A stretch of DNA of 64,000 bases from Companilactobacillus alimentarius DSM 20249. Its GTDB lineage: Bacteria > Bacillota > Bacilli > Lactobacillales > Lactobacillaceae. Positions 25,463 through 34,676 of this stretch are shown here, one piece after another. Location of the stretch: positions 930,001 through 994,000 of the forward strand of contig NZ_CP018867.1 of assembly GCF_002849895.1 (NCBI RefSeq). Reading direction: 5' to 3'. The translations under genes and the position numbers were made by a program. The notes under the pieces are model-generated. The model made no database searches, was not told the DNA's origin, and was given only the letters and a program-made list of their open reading frames with translations. Numbering within the stretch: the first letter of the stretch is position 1; each line of letters starts with the position of its first letter.

Positions 25463-27877
25463 TTACTTAACAACAATATTAACAATCTTATTAGGAATGA
25501 CAATCACTTTAACAACATTTTTACCATCAATGAATTTTTGAACTTTTTCATCAGCAGTTGCTAATTTTTCAAGCTCATCCTTAGGCGTATCAGTTGCCAC
25601 TTGCAACTTGTCTCTTAATTTACCGTTGACTTGAACGATAATCTCAACAGTATCTGAAACCAATTTACTTTCATCATATGTTGGCCAAGCAGCGTAAGAA
25701 ATTGATTCAGCGTTTCCAAACTTATTCCAAAGTTCTTCCATCATATGTGGAGCGATTGGTGCCAAGAGTTTAACCAAGCCTTGGGCGTATTCTTTAGGCA
25801 TCGTCTCAACCTTATGTGCCTCGTTAACGAAGACCATCATTTGAGAAATGGCAGTATTGAAATGCAATGCATCATAATCCTCAGTAACTTTTTTGACAGT
25901 TTGATTATAAACTTTGTCCAACTTACCATCGTTGTTATCTGTTAAGAAGCCATCACGCAATGTGCTGTAGTCATCATCGTTGACGAACAAGTTCCAAACT
26001 CGATCCAAGAATTTAGATGATCCAGAAAGACCATTTTCTGACCAAGCAATTGAAGCATCCAATGGTCCCATGAACATTTCATAAGTTCTCAAAGTATCGG
26101 CACCGTATTGTTCAACCACATCATCAGGATTGACAACGTTACCCTTTGACTTAGACATCTTTTCATGACCCTTACCAAGAATCATTCCTTGATTAAATAA
26201 TTTTTGGAATGGTTCCTTAGTTGGTACAACACCTAGGTCATACAATACCTTATGCCAAAATCTTGCATAGAGTAAGTGAAGCACCGCATGTTCTGCCCCA
26301 CCAATGTAAAGATCAACTGGTAGCCATTGTTTTAGCAAATCATAATCAGCTAATTCTTTATCATTATGTGGATCAATATATCTTAGGTAATACCATGAAG
26401 AACCGGCCCACTGTGGCATTGTGTTAGTCTCACGACGTCCCTTACGACCATTCTTATCCACGACATTGACCCAATCAGTCAAGTTTGCCAATGGACTCTC
26501 ACCAGTACCTGATGGCTTGATATCACTATCTTCAGGCAACTTAAGTGGCAATTCATCTTCAGGAACTAGTGAAGTTGTACCATCTTCCCAATGAATAACT
26601 GGGATTGGTTCACCCCAGTATCTTTGACGGGAGAAGACCCAATCACGAAGACGATAATTGACTTTCTTCTTACCGATTCCCTTGTCTTCTAAGTATTCAA
26701 CCATACGACTGATGGCATCTTCCTTATTTAGACCATCCAAAAAATCAGAATTGATATGTTTGCCATCGCCAGTAATTGCTCCATCATCCAAATTACCTTC
26801 AATAACTTGTTTCATTGGCAAATTGAACTTCTTAGCAAAGGCAAAATCACGATCATCATGTGCTGGTACGGCCATAACGGCACCTGTACCATAAGTTACT
26901 AGTACATAATCAGAGATCCAAACTGGAATTTTGTCGCCATTGACTGGATTAATTGCATAAGCACCAGTGAAAACGCCTGTTTTTTCATCGTTTAAATCAG
27001 TCCGATCAAGATCAGATTTGTGTGACACTTCTTCTTTATAGGCATCGACAGCACTCTTTTGCTCAGGAGTTGTGATCTTATCAACTAAGTCATGTTCAGG
27101 TGCTAGAACCATATATTGAACACCAAAGGCAGTATCTGGTCTAGTTGTGAAAATATTGACTTTTTCATCATGATCAACTAATGGGAAAGTGATTTGAGCT
27201 CCGACAGAACGACCGATCCAATTACGTTGCATTTCCTTGATACTTTCAGGCCAATCAATGTCATCTAAGTCATCAATCAATCTGTCAGCGTATGCTGTAA
27301 TCTTCAACATCCATTGACGCATAGGTTTTCTAATAACTGGGAAACCACCACGCTCAGTTTTGCCATCAATGATTTCCTCATTAGCAACAACTGTTCCTAA
27401 ATCAGGAGACCAGTTAACTGGAACCTCAGCCTCATAAGCCAGACCCTTTTTATACATTTGTTCAAAGATCCATTGAGTCCATTTATAAAACTTAGGATCA
27501 GTTGTTTGAACTTCACGGTCCCAATCATATGAAAAGCCAAGTGAATTGATCTGACGTTTGAAATTTTGAATATTCTTCTCAGTGAAATCAGCTGGTGTAT
27601 GCCCAGTATTCAAAGCGTACTGTTCAGCTGGAAGCCCAAAGGCATCAAACCCCATGGGATGTAAAACATTATATCCTTGAGCACGCTTCATTCTAGCGAT
27701 GATGTCTGTTGCAGTATACCCCTCTGGATGTCCCACATGTAGTCCTTGTCCTGATGGATATGGGAACATATCCAAAGCATAGAAGTTTTTCTTCTTTGGA
27801 TCATTAGTAGTTCTAAAAGTATCATGCTCTTTCCAATACTTTTGCCATTTCTTTTCTACGGTATTGTGATTGTACAT
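25463..27877 (-). CDS. leuS: Leucyl-tRNA synthetase
   Basis: 804 residues, class Ia synthetase that charges tRNA-Leu and edits mis-charged products. HIGH motif as HVGH in [18 protein letters not shown]1 editing domain (~220-410, including [15 protein letters not shown]), KMSKS within [11 protein letters not shown], then the anticodon-binding and C-terminal domains. Start ATG at 27877 with AGGAGGA upstream; an in-frame ATG 6 codons earlier would overlap the terminator of the T-box leader and is rejected. Expression should respond to uncharged tRNA-Leu through that leader. Confidence 0.98.
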   Translation of the reverse strand: MYNHNTVEKKWQKYWKEHDTFRTTNDPKKKNFYALDMFPYPSGQGLHVGHPEGYTATDIIARMKRAQGYNVLHPMGFDAFGLPAEQYALNTGHTPADFTEKNIQNFKRQINSLGFSYDWDREVQTTDPKFYKWTQWIFEQMYKKGLAYEAEVPVNWSPDLGTVVANEEIIDGKTERGGFPVIRKPMRQWMLKITAYADRLIDDLDDIDWPESIKEMQRNWIGRSVGAQITFPLVDHDEKVNIFTTRPDTAFGVQYMVLAPEHDLVDKITTPEQKSAVDAYKEEVSHKSDLDRTDLNDEKTGVFTGAYAINPVNGDKIPVWISDYVLVTYGTGAVMAVPAHDDRDFAFAKKFNLPMKQVIEGNLDDGAITGDGKHINSDFLDGLNKEDAISRMVEYLEDKGIGKKKVNYRLRDWVFSRQRYWGEPIPVIHWEDGTTSLVPEDELPLKLPEDSDIKPSGTGESPLANLTDWVNVVDKNGRKGRRETNTMPQWAGSSWYYLRYIDPHNDKELADYDLLKQWLPVDLYIGGAEHAVLHLLYARFWHKVLYDLGVVPTKEPFQKLFNQGMILGKGHEKMSKSKGNVVNPDDVVEQYGADTLRTYEMFMGPLDASIAWSENGLSGSSKFLDRVWNLFVNDDDYSTLRDGFLTDNNDGKLDKVYNQTVKKVTEDYDALHFNTAISQMMVFVNEAHKVETMPKEYAQGLVKLLAPIAPHMMEELWNKFGNAESISYAAWPTYDESKLVSDTVEIIVQVNGKLRDKLQVATDTPKDELEKLATADEKVQKFIDGKNVVKVIVIPNKIVNIVVK

Positions 27878-27893
27878 ATTTCTCCTCCTATAC

Positions 27894-28112
27894 AAAAAAA
27901 GCCCTATGATTTTAAAATCATAGGACGAATTATCGCGTTACCACCTAAGTTCCGCACCAAATAAGTACGACTCTCAAAATCCTTAACGAGGATCAGGCGC
28001 AGTCACTTACTTAGTTTCGGCAACTATTGTCAGTGGACGAGTTCGAAAATAAAAATCTACGCATTCACATCAACATGCGCTTTCTGTAAAGAATTTTTAT
28101 AATCTACTACTT
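27894..28112 (-). promoter_or_regulatory. T-box leader of leuS
   Basis: On the minus strand the T-box core AGGTGGTAACGCG (27935-27950 region) precedes a terminator hairpin (GTCCTATGATTTT with its complement, then T7, 27894-27926). A Stem I-like region lies at ~28020-28112. Uncharged tRNA binding to the core favours the antiterminator. The likely specifier is CTC in the GAACTCGTCC segment, a leucine codon; this position is inferred from layout. No promoter is obvious in the leader, so transcription probably starts within the last codons of the upstream autolysin gene (TTGTCG-17-TAAGAT). Confidence 0.93.
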
Positions 28113-28127
28113 CCGTTGTCTTATATC

Positions 28128-29438
28128 TTATACCAATAATGTTTGTCCGACAACCAATAAATCTGAATTAAGATTATTTAATTTCTTAATATTGTCAACC
28201 GTCGTCTGAGCTTGTGAAGCAATTGAATCAATCGTATCACCGTTTTGAACTGTTACAGATTTATTGTCTTGGTCACTTGAATCATTATTAGAATCATTAG
28301 AACTATAATCATTTTGGACATTAATTGCAGTTGAATCTGAATCAGAATCAGAGTCGTCAGCTGGAACATATTTCTTCACACCGTCACGTTCATCTTGAAC
28401 AACAACTGGCGCTTGTTTAGTCCCATAAGCATCCCCAACGTTACCAACATCGCCATCTTCGCTAGTTGTATTATTACTATTAGTCGTTGTGGCTGTATTA
28501 ACCATATTAACATTGCTATTCTGGCTAGCTGATAATGGTTGACCATCTTCTCCGATAACTTGCGTAATAACTAAAGTCTTACCTGGATAAACATAACTGC
28601 CAGTCTTTAAATTATTAATACTCATTAAATCCTCAACAGAAATATTAAACTTATCGGCAATTGATTGTAAAGTATCACCTTGAGCCACAGTATAAGTTTT
28701 ATCTTTGTTAGTTGTATCTTGATCAAATCGAGTTAAATTATACTTTTCAATCATACTATTTAATTTGTCAGCATAAGTCGTATCGGTCGCATAACGACCT
28801 GTCAAAAATTTAGTTGCGTCTTTATAAGAGGTAGTGTTACTCTTCCAAGCACCTGCATAAAGTTGCGAATTGCCAGAAGTACCGCCTCTTAATAATGAAA
28901 CGTAATCCTCAAGCGATTCCTTGTAGGAAGGATACTTTCTGAAATTAGAATCAATGGAATAAAGATTACCACTACCATCATCTTCTTGAGTACCCATATT
29001 TACGGATTCGCCATTATAATCTCCCTTAATACCAAAGAGATTATAATTAGGAGCACTAGCCAATCCACTAGTTCCCCAACCGCTTTCAACCATTGCCTGC
29101 GCAATCATTACGGAGGCATAAAGGTCGTTGTTTGAGGCAAGCTTACGGGCAGAGTTACCGATATAATCAAGGAATTGTTGATCCCCGGTACCTTTAGAAC
29201 TAACTGGAGTATTAGTGATCGTTGAATTTTGAGATAATAAATTATTAACAGACAAAGCTTCAGCTTTAACTGGTGTCGGAGTGGAAATATCGGCAATTTC
29301 AGCCACAGCAGCACCGACAAACATACTGGAACCCAAAATCGTCATATTTTTACGCAAATTTGCATTCTTATTTTTTTTATTATTTAATCTAGTCAAACGA
29401 CTATCTTCAATTTTTCTTTCACGACGTGTAATAACCAT
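28128..29438 (-). CDS. GH73 glucosaminidase with two LysM domains (autolysin)
   Basis: About 436 residues. An N-terminal basic stretch and hydrophobic segment (MTILGSSMFVGAAVAEIA) precede cleavage near PVKAEA. The GH73 domain (~80-215) has the catalytic Glu in AMVESGWGTSGLA and NLFGIKG. Two LysM repeats follow: YTVAQGDTLQSIADKFNIS (~240-285) and VTVQNGDTIDSIASQAQTT near the C terminus. They are separated by a Ser/Asp/Asn-rich linker. It would cleave peptidoglycan glycan strands at the cell wall, for cell separation. Its start is unsure: ATG at 29438 has GGGAG 12 bases upstream. Confidence 0.9.
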   Translation of the reverse strand: MVITRRERKIEDSRLTRLNNKKNKNANLRKNMTILGSSMFVGAAVAEIADISTPTPVKAEALSVNNLLSQNSTITNTPVSSKGTGDQQFLDYIGNSARKLASNNDLYASVMIAQAMVESGWGTSGLASAPNYNLFGIKGDYNGESVNMGTQEDDGSGNLYSIDSNFRKYPSYKESLEDYVSLLRGGTSGNSQLYAGAWKSNTTSYKDATKFLTGRYATDTTYADKLNSMIEKYNLTRFDQDTTNKDKTYTVAQGDTLQSIADKFNISVEDLMSINNLKTGSYVYPGKTLVITQVIGEDGQPLSASQNSNVNMVNTATTTNSNNTTSEDGDVGNVGDAYGTKQAPVVVQDERDGVKKYVPADDSDSDSDSTAINVQNDYSSNDSNNDSSDQDNKSVTVQNGDTIDSIASQAQTTVDNIKKLNNLNSDLLVVGQTLLV

Positions 29439-29519
29439 AAGTATTTTGCTCTCCCTCAAAATCTTTATACTTTATTATATTTCTTAACAAAAACTTAAAC
29501 AATAGAGAGATTAAAAATC

Positions 29520-30170
29520 ATGAAAATATCTAAAAAACTAATTATTACCAATGTTTTACTCGTATTATTCTTTGTTTTCTGGACAATTAATATTACGCAG
29601 AAAACCACCTTAATTACCAATTTCGATAATTTTTTTATTGATCAAATTTACCATCACAATAATTTTTCACTCAATATTTTTCGACCAATAACTAATCTCG
29701 GCGATACGCTTCCAACTATCCTCATTGCGGCAGCTTTTTTTGTACTTTTAATAATTAAAAAGTATTACTATGCGGCAATCTTCTTGGTGCTGAACAAAGT
29801 CGTTGTTGCTCTTTTAAATAGTCTAATAAAAAACATAATAGAACGACCACGACCAAGTCATTACCATTATGTTTATGCTGGCGGCTTTAGTTTCCCAAGT
29901 GGCCATTCGGCAAGCTCATTTGCGTTATACATCTCACTATTAATCATTGCTTGGTTTATCTTCAAAAACATCAAGTTCAAATTACTGATTAGTATATTAA
30001 CAATTAGCATCGTCATATTAGTTGGCTATAGTCGAATTTTTCTTGGTGTACACTATCCTAGCGATGTGTTAGGTGGATACACTTTAGCGGCTATAATTTT
30101 AACTTTTAACTCTCTATTATTTGGAGCCAAGAATTTTTCGATTCTTCAGCTCAAAGGCATTAAGAACTAA
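29520..30170 (+). CDS. PAP2-family membrane phosphatase
   Basis: 216 residues with about six membrane helices. The three phosphatase motifs are complete: KNIIERPRP, PSGHS and SRIFLGVHYPSD. Possible substrates are phosphatidic acid, phosphatidylglycerol phosphate or undecaprenyl diphosphate (BcrC-like). The sequence alone does not choose, but the size fits the bacterial PgpB/BcrC type. Its last 54 bases overlap tail to tail with the convergent MFS gene, so no terminator separates them. Confidence 0.9.
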   Translation: MKISKKLIITNVLLVLFFVFWTINITQKTTLITNFDNFFIDQIYHHNNFSLNIFRPITNLGDTLPTILIAAAFFVLLIIKKYYYAAIFLVLNKVVVALLNSLIKNIIERPRPSHYHYVYAGGFSFPSGHSASSFALYISLLIIAWFIFKNIKFKLLISILTISIVILVGYSRIFLGVHYPSDVLGGYTLAAIILTFNSLLFGAKNFSILQLKGIKN

Positions 30171-31592
30171 TCCCACTATCAATAGTACAAGAGAAGCAAC
30201 ATAAATGTTGTGCAATCCTGAAAAAAGAATTTGTCTCATTTTGGGTAAAAGCTGCTGTGGCAATGAATTAGCCGTTTGTGGATCAATTAATTTATTCATC
30301 ATATCAACGGTAATATTCTTATTTTCTGCCGCACCTTTGGCTAAAGCAGTATTCAAAATGATCCCATAAACTGAAACCATCATTGATTGACCGATAGTTC
30401 TTAATAGCGTATTAAAACTGGTAGCAACACCAACATTTTCCGGTTCAACGACAGTTTGAGCTGTAACGGTTGTTGTCGTTATTGTAAGACCAAACCCTAA
30501 ACCGGCTACTGCAGCTAGACTACAGAAATAAATAAATGGCGTCGTTGGTCCTGCCATCAATAACAATCCATTAGCAATTGCTAGGAAGAAGAGACTGATA
30601 TAAATAACCCGATTAGGTGCCATCTTCTTTATCAAAGTACCAGCCCAAAACGATCCAAAAATCCAAACAATTGAACTAGGAGTGACTGCAAATCCTCCCA
30701 TAGAAGGACTCAATCCTAAGATTCCCTGCATCCATGTAGGAATATAGGCTTCAAAACCAATAAGAAATCCACTGACAATCAAAGCTAAGACATTTTGAAT
30801 GACAAAGGTCTTATTTTTGAACAATTCCATTGGCAAAATCGGATCTTTAACCCGTTTCTCAACTCGAATAAATAAAAAGATTGAAACAATTGAAACAACT
30901 ACTAAAGCAACTGTCAAAATGGCTTTTCCCGTACCAATGTTTTGTAAAGCTAACATCAAGGGTAATAGGACAAAAATCAATAAGACCGTTCCTGTATAAT
31001 CAATATTTAATTTTGCATGTTCTCTTTTGTCCTCTTTAAAGAAGATCCAAATCAGAGCCATCGTTAACAAACCAACTGGCAAATTAATCAAGAATACCCA
31101 ATGCCAACTTAATTGTTCAACAATGAAACCTCCCAAAAGCGGTGCTATAACTGCGGCAATTCCCCAAGCCGATCCGTTAAAGCCTAAAATTTTAGCTCTT
31201 TTTTCTAAGGGATAAATATCAGCAATAATTGTAAACGTTAAAGGTTGGATTGCTCCAGAACCAATACCTTGTACCACCCGAGCTAGAATTAGAGTTAACA
31301 TCGAATTAGACATTGCACAAAGTGTTGACCCTATTACGAATAAAACTAATCCAATCATCAAAACAGGTTTACGTCCAACTATATCAGACAATTTCCCGTA
31401 GATTGGCGTTGCAACTGCCGTCATTAATAAATAAATTGAGAAAACCCAGTTCATTAAACTAACGCCATGCAAACTTCCAATAATAGTTGGCATAGCGGTC
31501 GAAACAATTGTTCCTTCAATAGCTGTCATAAAAGTAGCGATAAAGACAGCGATTGTAACAATTACGACATTTGATTGATTCTTCTGTGTCAT
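30117..31592 (-). CDS. MFS drug efflux pump, DHA2 (14-helix) family
   Basis: 491 residues with about 14 membrane helices. Motif A in the loop between helices 2 and 3 reads GKLSDIVGRKPV, and motif C-like GSAWGIAAVIAPLLGG is in helix 5. Motif D1-like AIEGTIVSTAMP in helix 1 marks the proton-driven DHA2 group (EmrB/QacA/LmrB). It would export drugs or amphiphiles, substrate unknown. GGAGG lies about 8 bases before the ATG. The upstream metK terminator separates it from metK. No adjacent regulator. Confidence 0.92.
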   Translation of the reverse strand: MTQKNQSNVVIVTIAVFIATFMTAIEGTIVSTAMPTIIGSLHGVSLMNWVFSIYLLMTAVATPIYGKLSDIVGRKPVLMIGLVLFVIGSTLCAMSNSMLTLILARVVQGIGSGAIQPLTFTIIADIYPLEKRAKILGFNGSAWGIAAVIAPLLGGFIVEQLSWHWVFLINLPVGLLTMALIWIFFKEDKREHAKLNIDYTGTVLLIFVLLPLMLALQNIGTGKAILTVALVVVSIVSIFLFIRVEKRVKDPILPMELFKNKTFVIQNVLALIVSGFLIGFEAYIPTWMQGILGLSPSMGGFAVTPSSIVWIFGSFWAGTLIKKMAPNRVIYISLFFLAIANGLLLMAGPTTPFIYFCSLAAVAGLGFGLTITTTTVTAQTVVEPENVGVATSFNTLLRTIGQSMMVSVYGIILNTALAKGAAENKNITVDMMNKLIDPQTANSLPQQLLPKMRQILFSGLHNIYVASLVLLIVGLVLNAFELKNRKILGSK

Positions 31593-31607
31593 TAAATAAT
31601 TCCTCCA

Positions 31608-31653
31608 TAAAAAAAGAGACCCTCTCTAAAGTTATACTTTAAAGAACGCCTCT
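31608..31653 (-). terminator. Terminator of metK
   Basis: On the minus strand an 18-base stem (AGAGGC..CTTTAAAGT with ACTTTAGAGAGGGTCTCT, a few G-U pairs and one mismatch) is followed by T7, immediately before the MFS ribosome binding site. Confidence 0.85.
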
Positions 31654-31664
31654 GTAATCACCGA

Positions 31665-32861
31665 CTAAATTTTCAAGAAACTCTTAATATCATTAACTTT
31701 ATCAAGTTTTTCCCATGGTAAATCGATATCTGTACGTCCGAAGTGGCCATAAGCAGCCGTCTTCTTATAAATTGGTCTTTGTAGATCAAGCATTTTAATA
31801 ATACCGAGTGGACGTAAATCAAAGAACTTATTAATAACTTCTTCAATTTGATCCTCGGAAAAGTTGCTAGTACCAAATGTATCAACATGAATGGAAACTG
31901 GTCTTGCTACACCGATGGCATAGGCAATCTGGATCTCAACTTTTTCAGCAACTCCGGCAGCTACTAAATTCTTGGCAATATATCTAGCTGCATAACTAGC
32001 TGAACGGTCAACCTTAGTAGCATCTTTACCAGAGAATGCACCACCACCGTGACGAGCAAATCCACCATATGTATCAACAATAACTTTACGACCAGTCAAG
32101 CCAGAATCCCCTTCTGGTCCACCGATCACGAAGCGTCCTGTTGGATTGATCAAGATCTTCGTCTTGTCATCCATCATATCAGCTGGAACAACTTCATCGA
32201 TAACATATTTCTTAATATCTTTTTTAACTTGATCCAGACTAGCTTCAGCCTTGTGTTGTGTACTTAAAACAATTGTATCAACACGAACTGGATGATCGTT
32301 GCCATCATATTCAATAGTAACTTGTGACTTAGCATCTGGCATCAAGTAATCAATTGTTCCATTCTTTCTAACTTCAGCTGTTTTTCTCATTAACTTGTGA
32401 GCTAGAGAAATTGGTAAGGGCATGAATTCTTTTGTTTCGTTTGTTGCAAAACCGAAAACAAAGCCTTGATCACCAGCACCGATTTGATCCAATGGATCAA
32501 CGTCTTTTTCGTTATCACGTCTTTCCAAAGCATCATCGACACCCTGAGCAATATCAGGAGACTGTTCATCTAGTGCCACCAATACGGCACAACTATTACC
32601 ATCAAAACCTGGGTTTGAACCATCGTAGCCAATATCGGTAATGGTCTTACGAACAACGCTTTGAATATCAACATATGCAGTAGTTGATATTTCCCCTACA
32701 ACTAGAACTAATCCAGTTGTGACAGTTGTTTCGCACGCAACACGTGCATCTTTATCCTTTGCTAAAATAGCATCAAGAATTGCATCACTTATTTGATCAG
32801 CAACTTTATCTGGATGTCCTTCTGAAACTGATTCAGAAGTAAATAAATAATTTTTTGACAT
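31665..32861 (-). CDS. metK: S-adenosylmethionine synthetase
   Basis: 398 residues, homotetramer forming SAM from ATP and methionine. Motifs: [20 protein letters not shown] at the N terminus, [10 protein letters not shown] (P-loop-like ATP site), [13 protein letters not shown] and [17 protein letters not shown]. Full length for the family. Its leader is an S(MK)-type SAM-sensing element that overlaps the ribosome binding site, so SAM would shut down its translation. Confidence 0.98.
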   Translation of the reverse strand: MSKNYLFTSESVSEGHPDKVADQISDAILDAILAKDKDARVACETTVTTGLVLVVGEISTTAYVDIQSVVRKTITDIGYDGSNPGFDGNSCAVLVALDEQSPDIAQGVDDALERRDNEKDVDPLDQIGAGDQGFVFGFATNETKEFMPLPISLAHKLMRKTAEVRKNGTIDYLMPDAKSQVTIEYDGNDHPVRVDTIVLSTQHKAEASLDQVKKDIKKYVIDEVVPADMMDDKTKILINPTGRFVIGGPEGDSGLTGRKVIVDTYGGFARHGGGAFSGKDATKVDRSASYAARYIAKNLVAAGVAEKVEIQIAYAIGVARPVSIHVDTFGTSNFSEDQIEEVINKFFDLRPLGIIKMLDLQRPIYKKTAAYGHFGRTDIDLPWEKLDKVNDIKSFLKI

Positions 32862-32867
32862 ATTCTC

Positions 32868-32942
32868 TTTTCCACCTTTTCGGTTACAGGGCCTCTCCTC
32901 GTAAAAAAAAAGGATCCCATCAGGAACCTCTTAATAGGTTAA
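32868..32942 (-). promoter_or_regulatory. S(MK) box (SAM-III) translational riboswitch of metK
   Basis: The minus-strand leader contains GGTTCC, then GATGG, a hairpin-forming TCCT..AGGA around a T9 stretch, GAGGCC and the highly conserved TGTAACCGAAA followed by AGGTGGAA before the ATG. This order is that of the enterococcal metK S(MK) box, in which 5' TTCC pairs with the Shine-Dalgarno when SAM is bound. The T-rich apical stem differs from the reference. Found only in Lactobacillales metK leaders, which fits. Confidence 0.85.
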
Positions 32943-32976
32943 CACAAAATTAATTTATTTTCATAAAAAACAGCAA

Positions 32977-33005
32977 TTGACGTCCAACTTTTTCTACACT
33001 AATAT
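32977..33005 (+). promoter_or_regulatory. Promoter of the 224-aa membrane protein gene
   Basis: TTGACG (32977-32982), 17-base spacer, TAATAT (33000-33005). Confidence 0.65.
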
Positions 33006-33030
33006 AATTTTATGAACAAAAGGAGTTTTT

Positions 33031-33705
33031 ATGGACAATTTAAAATCTAAAAGACTATTGGCATCCCTGATAGAATTCATAAGTTACCATATTTTCCCAT
33101 TTATCTTTATTTTCGTTAATGGACTCAATAACTATTCTATTCATGGATTTTTACTAATCATGGTCGCAATGGTCGCCCTGTACAAAGAATATCTTCTTCA
33201 ATTAAATCCTAATAAATATTTCCACATACTATACACACTCATTTATTTGGCTTTAGCAATTCTTTCACTTCATTCGCTCAATAAATTTGTCATTATTCTA
33301 ATTTTTGCACAATTAGCTTTCTTATTTATGTTGAGATATTTACCCGACAGTTTTCAAAACATTTCTTCATTAATTTCAGACTTTATCGTACCAAGTTTTA
33401 TGTCAATTGCGATTGCTTTTACCTATATGCATTTTATTTCAGTAAACTTTGTAGTTCCATTGCTTTTGATAAACTTATCGAGTGTTTTGATAAATTATTT
33501 TGAAGGTTCCAGATCTGACTATCTACAATTGGTAGCTTTGTCCGTTCTTTCTTTGATCCTATTCTTATTAAATTACATTAATGTTTGGACAGCTTTAGTT
33601 ATTGTCATTTTTGTTGTTGCAATGTCCATGTTGAAAAAATACCGTAATTTTTCAGAACCTAATCTTTGCTATCGTATAATTGGAAACATTATCCTAATTA
33701 TTTAA
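33031..33705 (+). CDS. Polytopic membrane protein of unknown function
   Basis: 224 residues, with about seven predicted membrane helices covering almost the whole length and few charged residues except at the ends. AAAAGGAG lies 6 bases before the ATG. No family recognised. Monocistronic, with a promoter (32977-33005) and a terminator (33711-33743) of its own. Confidence 0.7.
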   Translation: MDNLKSKRLLASLIEFISYHIFPFIFIFVNGLNNYSIHGFLLIMVAMVALYKEYLLQLNPNKYFHILYTLIYLALAILSLHSLNKFVIILIFAQLAFLFMLRYLPDSFQNISSLISDFIVPSFMSIAIAFTYMHFISVNFVVPLLLINLSSVLINYFEGSRSDYLQLVALSVLSLILFLLNYINVWTALVIVIFVVAMSMLKKYRNFSEPNLCYRIIGNIILII

Positions 33706-33710
33706 GAATA

Positions 33711-33743
33711 ATCCTGAAGAAAAAATTTCTTCAGGATTTTTTG
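33711..33743 (+). terminator. Intrinsic terminator
   Basis: ATCCTGAAGAAA pairs with TTTCTTCAGGAT, then TTTTTT, 5 bases after the stop. Confidence 0.9.
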
Positions 33744-33790
33744 ATAAAAAAAACATCTAACTATAAGTTAGATGTTTAACGTTTTTGGAA

Positions 33791-33863
33791 TGGAGGATAC
33801 AGGGATCGAACCTGTGACCTCCTGCTTGTAAGGCAGATGCTCTCCCAGCTGAGCTAATCCTCC
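33791..33863 (-). tRNA. tRNA-Val (TAC)
   Basis: Cloverleaf of 73 bases, acceptor GGAGGAT / ATCCTCC, anticodon loop CTTACAA giving TAC. Confidence 0.96.
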
Positions 33864-33867
33864 AAAA

Positions 33868-33939
33868 TGACCCGTACGAGATTTGAACTCATGTTACCGC
33901 CGTGAAAGGGCGGTGTCTTAACCACTTGACCAACGGGTC
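33868..33939 (-). tRNA. tRNA-Glu (TTC)
   Basis: Cloverleaf of 72 bases, acceptor GACCCGT / ACGGGTC, T-loop GTTCAAATC, anticodon loop CTTTCAC giving TTC. It lies 4 bases upstream of tRNA-Val on the same strand, so the pair is co-transcribed. Confidence 0.95.
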
Positions 33940-34052
33940 ATAAAATTTATTTATGTAATGCGCTCTTAAGCACAAGAAATATAATACAATAATAATAAGT
34001 GCGTAGCAAGCTTTTTTTGAACTTTTTTTAAATTTCAGGAGGATATTTAAAT

Positions 34053-34676
34053 TTGAACATACAAAAATACTTCGAATCCGCAGAAACAATGGATTTAGCC
34101 CAAGACATGTTGGGACATACTTTTACTTATACATCTGACCAAGGATTATTTTCAGGACTAATTGTTGAAACCGAAGCCTACTTAGGACCAATCGACATGG
34201 CGGCCCACAGTTACAATGGCAGACACACTAAAGCTAACGATCCACTCTACCAAAGCGGCGGAACTATTTATATCTATTCTATTCACAGTTGGTTAGATAT
34301 GGATATCAGCATTCAAAAAGCTGGAACTCCAAATGGAATCCTAATTCGAGGTCTACAGCCTTTAAAGGGAATCGACTTGATGGAAGATAATCGTAAGAAA
34401 ACTGGCTTTGAGGTTTCCAATGGTCCCGCCAAATGGATGGCAGCCTTCGGTATCAAAAACAAGGATCTTTCCGGAACAAAATTAAATGACGGTAATTTTA
34501 TTTTTTCCGAAAAAAAAGTCCAGACCCCTAAAGAAATTTCAGCAACGCCGCGAATCGGCGTGAAGAATAAGGAACCTTGGACTTCTAAGAATATGCGCTT
34601 TATTGTTAAGGGGAATCCCTATGTTTCTAAATTACCCAAGCGTGATATGGATCTTGATTCATACGGTTGGCTATAA
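34053..34676 (+). CDS. mpg: 3-methyladenine DNA glycosylase (AAG/MPG family)
   Basis: 207 residues, a monofunctional DNA glycosylase that flips out and removes alkylated purines to begin base-excision repair. The family signature IVETEAYLGPIDMAAHSYNGR with the catalytic Glu is present, and also GTIYIYSIHSWLDM and GPAKWMAAFGI. Start TTG at 34053 with AGGAGG 10 bases upstream. The last 6 bases overlap the end of the convergent metal ATPase gene. Confidence 0.93.
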   Translation: MNIQKYFESAETMDLAQDMLGHTFTYTSDQGLFSGLIVETEAYLGPIDMAAHSYNGRHTKANDPLYQSGGTIYIYSIHSWLDMDISIQKAGTPNGILIRGLQPLKGIDLMEDNRKKTGFEVSNGPAKWMAAFGIKNKDLSGTKLNDGNFIFSEKKVQTPKEISATPRIGVKNKEPWTSKNMRFIVKGNPYVSKLPKRDMDLDSYGWL

